From NCBI GenBank assembly GCA_000333855.2, contig CM007317.1, positions 1,090,596 to 1,154,595 on the forward strand: a stretch of 64,000 nt of DNA, read 5' to 3'. Below are positions 43,701-51,690 of this stretch, in pieces (the first letter of the stretch is position 1; each line of letters opens with the position of its first letter). The notes beneath the pieces are model-generated. The model did no database searches, was not told the DNA's origin, and saw only the letters and a list, made by a program, of their open reading frames with translations. The translations under genes and the position numbers were made by a program. Source of the DNA: Endotrypanum monterogeii (taxonomy: Eukaryota > Euglenozoa > Kinetoplastea > Trypanosomatida > Trypanosomatidae).

Positions 43701-46394
43701 TTCATAGGCGAGAACCAACGAGCGGCCAGCCTTAAACTACAGCTAGTTCGATGGGCGACCGGGGCGCTCTGCAACTATGAGTACCTTCGCTTCTTGAATG
43801 ACACGGCGGGACGCACGAACCGGGACCTCAACCAGTACCCCGTTTTTCCATGGGTTTTGGCCGACTACACGAGCACCACTCTCGACTTGGGGGACCCCTC
43901 TACCTTTCGCAACTTCGCATACCCGATGGGAGCACAGACCGAGACACGTCGCGGTGCGGTTGCGCAACTTTTCGAGAACACACGCGAAGTGCTCGATGAC
44001 AGCATGGGTAAACTTTATCCTTTCCACCATGGCACTCACTACTCTACAAGTGGTGGTGTACTGTACTTCCTCATTCGTGTGCAGCCTTTCACAACCTACG
44101 CCCGCCTATTCCAAGGTGGCGACTTCGACCTTGCGATGCGACTGTTCGACTCCGTCTCAGCATCGTTTGCCTCATGCATCACAGGACCAGCTGACTGCAA
44201 AGAACTTATCCCGGAGTTCTATACAAACGGTGAATTCCTGGCTAATGCCGACCACCTCAACCTTGGCATCAAGTCAGACGGAAAAGCGGTTGATGATGTG
44301 CGGCTCCCGCCATGGGCGAAAAACTCGCGCCAGGTCTTCTGTGCAGTGATGCGCTACGCGCTGGAGTGCCCCTACGTCTTGGAGCACTTACATCAGTGGA
44401 TCGACCTTGTATTTGGTGTGCGTCGGCGTGGCCCGCTTGCCATGGAGCGATACAACGTATTTCAACGCATGACATATGGCGAGGAAGTCGTGCAGGCACT
44501 TAAAAACGCTGAGACAGCGCACGAGTGCGACGTCATTATCGCGGAGGTAGACAACTTTGGTCAAACCCCGCTGCAGCTATTTCAAGAGCGCCACCCCTCC
44601 CACCGCGAACTGGCCCCCATCGTGAAGATGCCAGCTTTGGATGGTGGTACCCTGGGCAGTGGCGCCTTGACATGGACTGACGGCTACACCTCTGGGCAGA
44701 GTGGTCTAGCTACCCTCGCACCGTCCACGGACGGTGCGAGCGCGGTTACACTGGGCGGGTTGCTCAACTCGGCCACGACAGCAGTCATTTCCACAGCGGT
44801 GACAGCAGGCACGGGAGGTCAGCGTGGGGCAACCTTCAGCAATCTCGTCTCTACCGGCTCCTTTGCCAGCGGGCAGACCTACACACAGGCGTTCTGCCGT
44901 GAGGCGCCAAAGATCATACGGATGCTGGTCCACGCCATGGATGAAACCCAGACGTGGTTTGTGCTGCGTGATCCGCCGAGCAGCGTACTGCAGCACCCGC
45001 CCCCACCGACGCTGGTGAATCTCTTTTGCTTTAAAAACCAAGCGGTGGTACACTTTGGTTTGACGCGAACCTCCAAGAGGATAGCTTGCGCGTATTCCCG
45101 GATGCTGCCTGTTCCAGACACAGACTACTACTTTTGTTGGCATGAAAGAGAGGCACACCTGATGCGCTGCATCGCCAATAAGGCCGCCTTTCACCCCATC
45201 CTTTCCTTTGATCCTCGAGATGAAAACAGTGCCTGCATCAGCGCTGTTGCTGTTGGCCCGCGGGAGTCTATCCTGCTTGTTGCTATCAGCAGCGGCACTG
45301 TATACTGCTTGTTTCCCGATGAGACTGGCAACGGCGCACTGCAAATGCACACAACACTATGCTATCATCACTCCCCAGTCACGAAAATCGCCCTGGATTC
45401 ATCACGACATCGCGCAGTCACCATTACACACTCCGCCGGTGACGACGAGCCAATAGTATGGCGCGTGCAACGAAGCGGCTGCTCTTTTCTCTGTCGCCTC
45501 AGATTACAGCAGCTCCTAACCACAGCGACACATGCCTCGGGTCCACGGTCTACTCAGGCCGCGGGCGGCGCTGTTGGAGCACCACCTGTCGTGGATGTCG
45601 CAATCGATAGCGTATCGGGCAACCTCGTGCTGGCCACCAATCGCTCGCTACTAATCTTCGACAACAACGGTGAGCCATTCGGTGTAGGCATGCTGCCATC
45701 GCTGACGTCTATTCGTCCAATCGACAGTGTGATGCTTGAGGATGACAACGGTGACGTTGGCGTGGTGGTGACCCGCCCCGTAATCTGTGTGGCAGACATC
45801 ACAGCTGTCACCTTCCACCAAACAAGCGAGTGGGCTTCCGGGCTGGGGTTTCTTCTCACAGGGCACAGTGATGGTAGCCTTTGTGCATGGCGCACGACGC
45901 GCCTGCCGCCGCACGCGGTGGAGCCTGGCAAGATAGCTCTGGTGGAGTTTCATACTAGGCTCTTAAGCAGTGAGGTGGGGCTGACGGTATCGATTCCTGC
46001 CAGTACCTCTGAAGAACCGCAGGACTGGGCAGCTACTGCTACTGGCCGCTGTGCTCCGGCCCCCATCGGCCGCACGGCGCCTCTTGGAAGCGGCAGTCAC
46101 GGTGCTGATTGCTCCGGATCAGCCACGGCAGCCGGCATGATGAAAACTAGCTGTACAACAGGGAGCAGTACAGGCGGCCTCAGTTGCGCTGTAACAGCAC
46201 TCTATCAAGAACACGACGATGTGCCGACTTTCCTCATCGGCTACGCCAACGGCGCTGTGCGGCAGCTGACTTTCGAGGATCCCATGCTGGCCCCTGCAAG
46301 CAGTGGAAGTGGTAGTGGTCCCAGTGGAGGCAGCGGAGGAAAGGACATTAGCGGCGGTGGGTGCGTTGGGGACGACCGCGGTCAACGGCGCTGA
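31794..46394 (+). CDS. Giant BEACH-domain protein (BDCP family)
   Basis: An uninterrupted 4866-aa frame. Order of visible domains: a long N-terminal helical region with low-complexity inserts; a concanavalin-A-like lectin fold at about 1567-1732 (GFSISAWFKFDR, then KKWLHACVVLRTAHVLDVYVS); further helical repeats; a Ser/Thr-rich insert near 2370-2620; more helical regions; a PH-like domain at about 3792-3969; the BEACH domain at about 3982-4255 with FPWVLADY at 4018, RVQPFTTYARLFQGG and ELIPEFY at 4137; then WD40-like repeats to about 4835, for example GHSDGSLCAW near 4690. This ConA-PH-BEACH-WD40 order is standard for LYST/neurobeachin-type proteins, which act in vesicle and lysosome traffic. 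It is longer than human LYST (about 3800 aa). ATG 31794 is chosen because the in-frame GTG at 31542 precedes the splice signals. A Gly/Ser-rich tail ends the protein. Confidence 0.95.
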   Translation: MPSLSERDLGHVEKLFKIAYSLLEYDSINRHPKRPAEAVSLSPSTALRDHQKHAGTALAASSTPGKSVAVAADNGISEQRLWTELSFSMKRVIVLQKLSLVSHVASDPGQMVTELARALLTFIKNSCVVATGNDREAKMHRVAQLTRSRVLFLLRVFCSLKTCTIMLSEVNVGNKAGMARKVFNDVCGHVVSGGHLSWMSLLYVWFCDEAARQAFCGSAIRSSLVYTTHDALRCILGCCTDNKECAKAFLYSEPVACVTYMFYGLKLRISTGDPLRPYEDEHFNPEKAEGVTAQTAGEVAVVTSESSRIQRDAIDFGPIPDRPPGARCLKTRYFTGLTPFTTQHPQRTLREGASAHEKKTAVASLVYPARSSPSGDPMSSSWALDLPGLSRPQLKELLLGSRQNAFDFLLFSALDVVVEAVHVTRDYGNWIVLSTVSNLLLLSKKIIDAGTVPEALASAPSAASTSEAAPRLSQVVAMHENIVVLFHFLLSLMQGIKTGKSSRPALESNSPASSTLDTVGTENVAQDKEGKDAPSLRGSLSPGGRRSPSQPTCLKSATGAHMSRTGPSPAVLALEKSAKDFLIKEAQLQEVLSQQILQMVLQTDLQSVFMATKRVLECDRTLFLVLHTFCMLDTQAPGHVKPPNKHSLQESFAGATAARCSAKGDGSGVKSAADVAAASFFVTSSCGDLRVVVNELGCSSAPDDDIDENVDLQPLGGQSPHPHPPYEDLGASRGRKSIFGDSGKSFAMSLFKSFFRNRHASRGAGTLTQDMTTTDNSDNEEQDPWESPSNYSPGSQFSPRDEEGSCTNSCSDISEDTDRPRGQTAVSGHTNSVASLQQSRLCLSPRNSSSQNRNVGGRGWRKMNHPLRRRRHKTFPRQALSPWCDVPSFTALARELVSVFNLIFSNVSLGVDVRLGVGLLLPSIVLRGKQLFRLYEGHVLIGSYFNLLLQELQYRTKPSSDPDGAAENINHPVHDSEGIKPEKEERRSEDYVASLSGRAHLTQKELIDFASRVIEALEQAYKIIGVTPLRSEAAALTELPLYFFLPDSSDPLGIALEGVFTRVIVLWLIALVGAQNDEDVDQHAMEVLLNLMSRAVSRGSLPNDSSTTLVVTSPAGAKQSTTTSSAAVSSGGSLAPKSLPAGQSNARREALSAGVENNCDSASMSWKTPKTADSPGDVPEPGLMFRASREPLRSSLFADTTMRDAEVDACPRHPNEADTCATQLVELPTVAGLEVGSGESRNTAKALSLVFRALLSRSENLLSPTGLSTVLSLFTSHDSNLSRLGRECMAHSLETPSVYPLYADVILGSDAFLLTQTLSVISSHLMSAALTPITRRERRLWMQRSGCVDAVIRVLVRILESPQSTPSFINVTQHIFEFLSVFDSGDRKPPQLSDTNFIASVTERLSKLEGIEYFIVLTQAVLDASVGIYGGIGCGHTHARNMGGHHEEILMFGNFHLTLHNSAVQKPIFLELLPSLLTFAQSHSDQLFANIVDALLHILECTSTVDSKRLADFALEHRLTQLLPYLELPRPYVEERMPFAGTAEYLHSFWKPILLHAPRRSQLRFTSHGGVQVSVGMWPETGFSISAWFKFDRMCITIPLFEFHGVMREGSASSPAVVRGSAISASLFVFGGDSVQFAVNDGRRVTINEKQALQNFCPKKWLHACVVLRTAHVLDVYVSGFKVGSTVFPYFVSGSEGRVNIGCTDEALRRTTLMDADTSPLFSIGDIVLWARALSRSQVEEALASNGDSQRTTVDEAYPGSFPAKILEENIPQELTLSRQVDTTGGAPTPGSLGNAINLTLGGLGMLMNPKVMSSSSSGVTGPSFAGIHNSTTGPSGDLYNEGGSDLDDVHSAFAARLGRFVPYENEDNLLHNVLAYPTSSPVVAKLVGQYATPPKTWVDYPLLWATRGGIVRMLDWMYLVTSSAELEDLLELIFTCLKRTTLAVTIDPRTYLLFSYMLTNHAACYMTNTACDQLLGFASSHINVFDQEHSIIINRLAFEHVLGDVRFYSALRVNTALYLLQRVRSFFQTSHCRYARYNARVVSPGRFIDGLLHSLIGVASRTSLLLHRAVVQVAQQVVVASGMEDGLVQIFVSLIALLTPEEMMMRSQRSKQIRVTLPGVGTLTRRTVLPPRTANHLATLLLSSLLECSSQSSFVSALSHSVDLPWYAACVSRFADPVAVVYATRIFFKAVQHNPVLQEEVAQHQSAVVEALTVHAVHEDLILLMLALTMGTINHIDILSQKHSLHRQLDSVLNSLSPEPNALVAPIFLQLLAIHIQSVVHFPWQRRFKTQAVLHGHQRLAYRVQRYFSLVRVCSRIMILIRVRRYRAFLIAHWPFEASASSLETPMFPMYGRLQKRICESLSGVGSSRNVSFASNSGQGAATAPSTAAKIAAPADSGSRTDALPVFLSTTPLGDEYTTAKLLTESDEVSAGVALTAQPHTPTDLHMHSCNKASADERSRYGDELQGNQTPPSDMAGHSHPATLPDSSGTIHDMNYCESNAGVSSVCSEWKPSVYLPDMWAALPPSTSVTETAMSDLSTPQAPPAAASREMTEALSLRNGASPGLDAPPLSSHSTPTLTHVDKHIENDATIGHPSVASTQHLYFKKGKTYRVHSHVRRRAFAALRVCVLLWVPIQVQRCGWIFTPHASALKEEYERRHAGTLFCLQMMRRFASLSKYFYLFVSSPMQAGSLSLLLKYISSDMLQEQLDMWDQVVSSMMMMPARTPIEVTTAAAAPAPVGITESGVPQSVRERENTVLSALHQTVRDSAPSADNIEDDKREKTVPLGERPNDSLLDGTQRTWDSVPSIPQMMDTTMLPIPGSDSDAADDTARQDAAQGDRESDSRFSLPLLDVATEPPLHFLHPSPRNACGAKSSPELRGAAFRQENQVDANPEVTGEEQPPNASKEYSRVSDSANTAFDIEKAYRSETNRSTRRYLPDRELPSQSLQETHYAEAHEKERGSRVASETATITLKEVEAAASTTNATSMGIDDVSTVSKTKLDASFEDHDEHDNPSVSSGSMSIDSHTSVLSTSSATASVLPSTLDDAKEAVSVPFATSNPPAAAAAQRGLDPANLYAVNVTRLMMSVSQEVRCKAVTILGALIGSSLHTLPVSHWIGGPIYGSCGGLLFQLLFLASTKADAVNSTNTVVRYFLLCVGDAVKEQRDRDLIEDPHLENKMLPMMSSSFVVMPPLPVRAPLNSSGAVGIPTTAASGCSKSDSGGGPHKGDPFTSATPHAAGVLSATGSSHTGGSPHFTAASGFGGNGESAGLDPQRGDAPLSPMMQHVPRRSNNSNPNTTVSGYSDVFLLNVSRFTELIVDMLTINVLDLPMATHFFLTLLVLCQGWPSRYVDQLSAQVMRACIAVLNRPSTQDASLSLIESVYTLSTSVLRRGWKHKGVLESLLRVLYRIFVSLPPAWMPDADARHRKRLITLIYRHLVQTYAGTKELAKALTVRTLTQRLSLYDDFMMIFSLKEDECCATFEQYCIDEVSSLETLMSGRPKTMADVAFKASIKTRSEYIKRIKAFSSQCLQVTEVGERYRCAYLRAVYVSRFSSFVDATPHVDPSQLHWLLSATCALGGSTSVGHTRSERISATATGNESDSSETVEADDKRIGAGKGEGRALFHFMDPQMNYGELKSVSWGEECAPQPSVAEESLNISVESDPAGQRIGQGLKSIGMKEDMSGSLTNTISDPTGVVKAATVAAKSSIEKHLSKNDLVCAGQCEERVHHIAALVPPLITHCRPHIANDAFAATLKDLSISLTPSAMTLLRYLVAPHETVRFLSNGFRINGIHATPCLILLTNVTLKVIGFSRVTEAGDIILCEHETEDDDAQSRGAASEPSILDDSRASLSKTTRKNPFSMSSMTKQLRKLFDDNPTKRRQHQDGTRVAQAVRQAIRCNYQNIYWTYLVSSIRVVRSLYYMHLDTAVQLQLYHDSGPMLSVVDAKQSMNPSARKEFIKVLKDVAGTQQCVFIGENQRAASLKLQLVRWATGALCNYEYLRFLNDTAGRTNRDLNQYPVFPWVLADYTSTTLDLGDPSTFRNFAYPMGAQTETRRGAVAQLFENTREVLDDSMGKLYPFHHGTHYSTSGGVLYFLIRVQPFTTYARLFQGGDFDLAMRLFDSVSASFASCITGPADCKELIPEFYTNGEFLANADHLNLGIKSDGKAVDDVRLPPWAKNSRQVFCAVMRYALECPYVLEHLHQWIDLVFGVRRRGPLAMERYNVFQRMTYGEEVVQALKNAETAHECDVIIAEVDNFGQTPLQLFQERHPSHRELAPIVKMPALDGGTLGSGALTWTDGYTSGQSGLATLAPSTDGASAVTLGGLLNSATTAVISTAVTAGTGGQRGATFSNLVSTGSFASGQTYTQAFCREAPKIIRMLVHAMDETQTWFVLRDPPSSVLQHPPPPTLVNLFCFKNQAVVHFGLTRTSKRIACAYSRMLPVPDTDYYFCWHEREAHLMRCIANKAAFHPILSFDPRDENSACISAVAVGPRESILLVAISSGTVYCLFPDETGNGALQMHTTLCYHHSPVTKIALDSSRHRAVTITHSAGDDEPIVWRVQRSGCSFLCRLRLQQLLTTATHASGPRSTQAAGGAVGAPPVVDVAIDSVSGNLVLATNRSLLIFDNNGEPFGVGMLPSLTSIRPIDSVMLEDDNGDVGVVVTRPVICVADITAVTFHQTSEWASGLGFLLTGHSDGSLCAWRTTRLPPHAVEPGKIALVEFHTRLLSSEVGLTVSIPASTSEEPQDWAATATGRCAPAPIGRTAPLGSGSHGADCSGSATAAGMMKTSCTTGSSTGGLSCAVTALYQEHDDVPTFLIGYANGAVRQLTFEDPMLAPASSGSGSGPSGGSGGKDISGGGCVGDDRGQRR

Positions 46395-47805
46395 TAAGCG
46401 GCTGCAGAACACCTACGCGTGGATGATTCGACCGCCAACGTTGTGAGACGGTCTAATGAAGGGGAGACATGACATACAAAGGTTATTGAGCACACGAGTA
46501 TGATGCGGTGGCTGAAACGCCTCTGTCGTGTATGTGTGTGCGTGTGTAGGGGGGGAGGGTATCTGAGACTCTTTCTCCGCTCGACTTAAGCGACAGATTT
46601 TGGAGCTGTAATGCATGATATCCGTGAACACCCAAAGGAAGAAACAGCAGCAGCAGCAACAACAACAAAAAAAAGGTTTCTTTTCTCTTGAAAGACGCTC
46701 ACACCTCCCGTTCCCTCATATCAAAAAAAAAAAGCGAAACATTGATTAGAAAGCAACAACACGCATGTGGAGATGCAAAATAAGCGACTAGCCACTGGGT
46801 GGCAGGTCTGATCGCATGGTGAAGAAGTGATCACAAAAGATCACATATATATATAGAGAGAGAGAGAGAATGAAGGAGAACGGAAATTCACGGAGGGGTT
46901 GAAGATGGCACTACCCTATGTCCCAAACCTTTCTTTTTGAACAGACCGGCGTTGACCTCTCTGAGAACACATTGAACCGAACAGGTTGTATCATTTTCTA
47001 CTCACTCCCCCCCCCTTCCCTCTCTCTCGTCTACATACTGAGGGTCTCGCTGATGAACTGCACCCGAGAAGAAACCGCAAGCACAAATATATATATATAT
47101 ATATATATATTTATTACCGGCTTGCAGCTTCCTGGATATTCACGTGTGCGCCTCATGCAACGATAACACACGCACGCACACACCAGCACACATCCCTCAT
47201 ATATATATATTCTCTTTCTTCATTTGTATGTAAAATCCCTCCCCTCTTTCCGTCTACATATTTATGTGTAGCTGCGTCTACCCTGTTAGGCTCAAGACCT
47301 GTATCAGCATTTCCATCCCCCTCCTGCCTCTGCAAACGCATCTTCCCCCGCTCACACCACATTTGATACCGCGCATCTGTATTCCTCTCGCTCTTTTGGA
47401 ACGCTTCAGTGTATCGTACGTGTGCCTCATCATCCAAGGTCTGGTGACGCTTCCTTCCACGGTGGTGCTTTTCGATCCCCAACGTCATTGGTGCCAACGC
47501 TGAGCCTTTGCATCGTGCAGTGGAGAGCCCCCATCTCTTCACTTTATTTCTTTGCAGTATTACCAAACCCTTGGTAGTTATTTTCCCTACTTTTTTTTTC
47601 TCACTTTTTGAGGGGAAAAGACGAGCGGAAGCTGTCCTTCGAGCCTCGGTAGGTCTCTTGAGTGTGTTTATTGAAACCAGTGAGACCCTATACCCGTCTA
47701 GTTGTAGGTTGTCAAGGTGCTTTCATTCACAAACACACACACACACACACAAAGAGAGATACATAGGCAGGTGACTCTAACTAATTGACTTTGCATCGTG
47801 AGAGC
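46395..47805. other. Intergenic region between the BEACH and GTPBP1-like genes
   Basis: No gene. Visible are (CAG)/(CAA) triplets with an A-run at 46645-46675, an (AG) stretch near 46855-46869, an (AT)n tract at about 47086-47112 and a (CA)n tract near 47731-47750. The most likely acceptor for the next gene is TAGGCAG with AG at about 47769-47770. Confidence 0.6.
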
Positions 47806-50373
47806 ATGATCAAAGAGACGGATACACACATGCCAACCCGAGTGATGGCCACAGAGGTGGCCTACACTCTGTGCATTGTTTTGCACGAACCGCAGGCGGA
47901 AAAACCACTAGCAGAGTGGGTAGCTAACGATGCGGTTGGACAGGGCTTGAGGGATAATATCGACGAAGTGGTTACCGCCTGTATCCTGCTGCAGACCGGG
48001 GACGACGCTGTCTCTGCGAATTCAGACACAAGCTTACCACCGTCATCATCACCGACTCAAAAGATACCCATTGCACTCATAGAAAAGACACTTGCAATAC
48101 AACGAGGAGACAACGAATGTTATACCTCTGGCACTGGAGAGGCCGAACACAAGAGGCAGCGGCCACTGCTTTGCCTCGTCGTCGTCATTTTTTGGGACGG
48201 TCAAGCAGAGCTTAGCAAAGTCGCCCTGGCGCAGCTGAAGCAGCTATGCGAAAAGAAATGGGTCGCATCGCACGCACCGCTATGGGGAGATAATGTGGAG
48301 GTAGTTGTACAGGCACTCAACGCGAAGCGTGGGGCGGCAAGCATCATGAACAACAAGGTGGCACTCATCAGCAGCTTGCGCAAAAGGCTACAGACATCGG
48401 CCACGGCGGCGAAGGGGTGGTGGCGCGAGAGCGCGCAGTCCAGCGCGGGGCGGTACACTGATGCTGCCGCTACTGCATCACTGCCGACGACGGCGCAGGA
48501 GCCGGTGTCAAATAGCAGTGGCAACTCATCCTCTGCCGTATCACCACCGCCGGCCGCTGCTTTGGGTGAAGTCGATCTCTCTGTGGATGCAATTTGCCGA
48601 GTCGTCGACAAGGGTCAGGGGGAATCTTTTTTCCTCTTGAGCGATACTGATCGATCCGGACTAGCGAAGAAAGTAGAAACGCTAAAAGAGAACTGCGAAA
48701 TAGCTGAACTGGGGTGTGCACCAGTAATGATGGAGCCGCGAGAGGTGCAGCTGCAGCAAAGGGGACCAAGCACGACCGTCTCCCCACCGAGCACCAACCC
48801 CGGAGACAGCAAGACGGCAGCTGATGCATCGTCTCCCACCGCAATGTTGGTGGCACAAGAGTTTTTACTTCGCCGTCGCTGCCCTCCGGCAGCACTATTC
48901 GAGCTGCGTCTGGCAATGTGTGGCAACGTGGACAGTGGTAAGAGCACTCTCACCTCGGTCCTCACACGAGGCAGCTGTGACGACGGCCGCGGCCTGGCGC
49001 GTGCTTTCGTCTTCAGACACAAGCAGGAGTTCATGACCGGCCGCACATCCAGTGTTAGCGAGAATCTCCTTGGATTCTCTGCTGACGGTGGCGTCGTGAA
49101 CTATACGCTTCTCCAGCCACAGCGCTCGGAGACGAAGCCGCGGTCTCTTGCACCAGCAGAAGTGGCTGAGCATCTGAAGAACTCTGCAGCAGCAGTTTCT
49201 GCTGGCGCACACAGCGCAGCGGGATCGGCAGGGGGTAGTGGAGCTCATATGCTGCGCCAGTACGCACCGAAAGACATCGCCACACGTAGCTCCAAGGTTG
49301 TCACACTGTACGACCTGGCCGGGCACGAGCGGTACCTGAAGACGACCGTGCTAGGCATGACGCGCAACATGCCCGACTACGGATGCATCGTCATCAGCGC
49401 CAACAACGGCATTCAGCGCATGACAAAGGAGCACCTGGCGCTGTGTCTGGCACTGAAGCTGCCGTTTTTTATTGTTGTCACCCGCATTGATGCAACGCCG
49501 GCAAACGTGCACGATGAAACTTTGTCGAACATCCACAAACTCTTGAAGATCCCGACTGTCCGAAAACTGCCCTACCCGGTGCGACGACACGACGAGGTGA
49601 CTCTTGCAGCTAAGAACCTACGTCATGATCGCATAACTCCGATTTTCGAAGTCAGCAACGTCACCGGCGCTGGCATCCCTCATGTGCTGCAGTTCATCAA
49701 CCTCCTCCCGGTTCGCAAGGACTGGCGGCAGGCACGCGACATGCCAAAAGAGATGATCATCGACAGCACATTTTTCATAACGGGCGTCGGCACTGTGGTG
49801 GGCGGTGTTGTCACACAGGGTGTGTTTCGCGTGAATGATACGGTGCTTTTGGGGCCAGACGGCTTCGGACACTTCCGCCCTGTTGTGATCAAATCGATTC
49901 ACATCAAGGGAGTCGACTCTACCTTCGCCGTGGCTAGCAATGACGCAGCGCTGTGTCTCAAGAAGGAAAAGCGTAGCGCAATTCGGAAGGGAAATGTTCT
50001 CGTTGATGCTTCGCACTCGCCAAAGTCGTTTTGGCAGTTCGAGGCGGAAATCATTATTCTCTACCACTCCACAACAATTATGGCAAACTATGAGCCTGTT
50101 ATTCACTCTACAACAGTGCGGCAATCCGCCCGCATCACGTACGTGGCGCAGGAGGTTCTGCGCACCGGCGACAAGTCTCTCGCGCGCTTTCACTTTCTCT
50201 ATCGACCGGAATATATGAAAGAAGGCCAGCGACTTGTTTTTCGTGAGGGTCGCACAAAAGGAATTGGTACCGTGACGAAGCTCATTTGTGAGTGTGACGA
50301 GAATCTGTTTTCCAAGAGCAAGCTTCGAAAGAAGATGCAAGAAAGGCTCCACGCACCGGCTGGAAACAAGTAG
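47806..50373 (+). CDS. GTPBP1-like translational GTPase (EF-Tu/eEF1A superfamily)
   Basis: An 855-aa protein. Residues 1 to about 365 form a family-specific N-terminal region with a Ser/Ala-rich insert. The G domain begins with CGNVDSGKST (G1 from about 373), followed by GRTSSVSENLLGF, DLAGHERYLKTTVLGM (G3 from about 503) and TRID (G4 at about 559, in place of NKxD). Domain II and III follow, with GVGTVVGGVV, LLGPDGFGHF, KKEKRSAIRKGNVLV and RLVFREGRTKGIG. These match GTPBP1/GTPBP2, which bind stalled ribosomes or A-site tRNA and link to mRNA decay. A low-complexity Ala/Gly/Ser insert of about 50 residues sits between the switch-1 region and G3. ATG 47806 is the first in frame (the upstream frame begins with TTG); MPTRV at 47830 and MATEV at 47845 are possible later starts. 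Confidence 0.92.
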   Translation: MIKETDTHMPTRVMATEVAYTLCIVLHEPQAEKPLAEWVANDAVGQGLRDNIDEVVTACILLQTGDDAVSANSDTSLPPSSSPTQKIPIALIEKTLAIQRGDNECYTSGTGEAEHKRQRPLLCLVVVIFWDGQAELSKVALAQLKQLCEKKWVASHAPLWGDNVEVVVQALNAKRGAASIMNNKVALISSLRKRLQTSATAAKGWWRESAQSSAGRYTDAAATASLPTTAQEPVSNSSGNSSSAVSPPPAAALGEVDLSVDAICRVVDKGQGESFFLLSDTDRSGLAKKVETLKENCEIAELGCAPVMMEPREVQLQQRGPSTTVSPPSTNPGDSKTAADASSPTAMLVAQEFLLRRRCPPAALFELRLAMCGNVDSGKSTLTSVLTRGSCDDGRGLARAFVFRHKQEFMTGRTSSVSENLLGFSADGGVVNYTLLQPQRSETKPRSLAPAEVAEHLKNSAAAVSAGAHSAAGSAGGSGAHMLRQYAPKDIATRSSKVVTLYDLAGHERYLKTTVLGMTRNMPDYGCIVISANNGIQRMTKEHLALCLALKLPFFIVVTRIDATPANVHDETLSNIHKLLKIPTVRKLPYPVRRHDEVTLAAKNLRHDRITPIFEVSNVTGAGIPHVLQFINLLPVRKDWRQARDMPKEMIIDSTFFITGVGTVVGGVVTQGVFRVNDTVLLGPDGFGHFRPVVIKSIHIKGVDSTFAVASNDAALCLKKEKRSAIRKGNVLVDASHSPKSFWQFEAEIIILYHSTTIMANYEPVIHSTTVRQSARITYVAQEVLRTGDKSLARFHFLYRPEYMKEGQRLVFREGRTKGIGTVTKLICECDENLFSKSKLRKKMQERLHAPAGNK

Positions 50374-51690
50374 GGTGTCACTGAAGATCTATATGAAGAA
50401 AAAAAAAAGGGAAAGAAGTGGTGCAGAAGACTTCATGTTGAAGGACAGGCACACGCAGTCGGAACGAAGATTTAAAAAATCGCGTTGACTCCACAACAGG
50501 ACGAACGCACAGAGATTCTCTGCAAACTGAAAACCCGATGTTGTAAAAGTCTGTAGGCGCAAGCCTCGCATGGGACACACGGATGTGCTCACCACAGGAT
50601 CATTGCGTCAACATTAGATATATATATATATATATGTAGCTGGATCTACTCTTTCAGACCTCTCAGATCATTTTCGAGACTTCTGTGTGAGGACAGAAAT
50701 TCTTTTACGTTTCTCTTTACCTGCTTGACCGCTTTCCTACAGCCGGTCGCCACGGGGAAAGGGAAAACATTTCTCAGTGCGGCTCCTGTACCCCATCTGT
50801 TAGCAGTGAGGGTGATATGCGATTCGCTCGAGCCGCCGAAACGGTTCACAGACAGTATGGGAAAAAAAAAAACGACACTATCGTGACTTCCGCAGATTCC
50901 ATCGGCGTGACGCTCGTTAGAATTTGACCCAAAGCATCAATTGCGATACTGGGGCCTCGTCACAGAGTCGATAGTGACCATTTGGCACCGTGCTGAGTTT
51001 GCCCTCCTCCCCTCCCTTCCCCTTCCCCTTCCCCTCCTGCCGAACCACCTGTTTACCAGAAACAGAGTTACGATATTATCATATATATATATATATATAT
51101 ATAGTTGATGGTGCTCAAAGAAGATTAAAACAAGAGGAAGCACAAAAGGGCTTTTTCGTCCCTCATCGATTTTCTTCCAGTGCTACCGTTGGGAGTGGAG
51201 AGGAAGCGTTCTCGAGCAACGGTAAAAAACGCAGAAAGAATTGGACTGAACTACCCATGTGAGAGAATGCCGCCTCTCCCCTCTGCACACCCACACACAC
51301 AGTTAAACCTAAGTCGCCAAGCCCATCTGACAATACCGATTCTTCTTCCCCCTCCTGCCCTCTCTTTTTCTCTCATGCCCCCAACAACTTCTCACCCTCC
51401 TCTTATGGTCCCTCTCTTTCTTTGGCGCTTGTATATTTGTGTGTGTATCTGTGTACGTGATTGTGTGGCCTCGCATGTATATATGTATGTATGTATTGGT
51501 ATATATACGGGTCCGTGATCAATTCAAGAATGTGTGTCTCTGCACCCCTCCCTCTCATAATTCTTTGCTCGCCCACACCGAATATCTCTGGTCATCGGCA
51601 CCTATAAGACTTTAGTAGTCACAGAACGAGATTGCGCCGCCTCCTCATCCTCCTCACCCCCTTTCTCTCTCAAATATCACTCAGTGCATC
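50374..51690. other. Intergenic region before the ATP synthase g-like gene
   Basis: No gene. It has (AT)n tracts at about 50617-50636 and 51080-51104 and a purine-rich stretch just after the GTPBP1-like stop. GGGACACACGGATGTG near 50572 resembles the 3' part of the SIDER copy at 62.1 kb over about a dozen bases, too short to call. Confidence 0.6.
51625..51684 (+). promoter_or_regulatory. Polypyrimidine tract and acceptor for the ATP synthase g-like gene
   Basis: A C/T-rich stretch (CCTCATCCTCCTCACC, then TTTCTCTCTC) leads to ATCACTCAG with AG at 51683-51684, 6 nt before ATG 51691. Upstream AGs exist, so the exact acceptor is uncertain. Confidence 0.5.
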
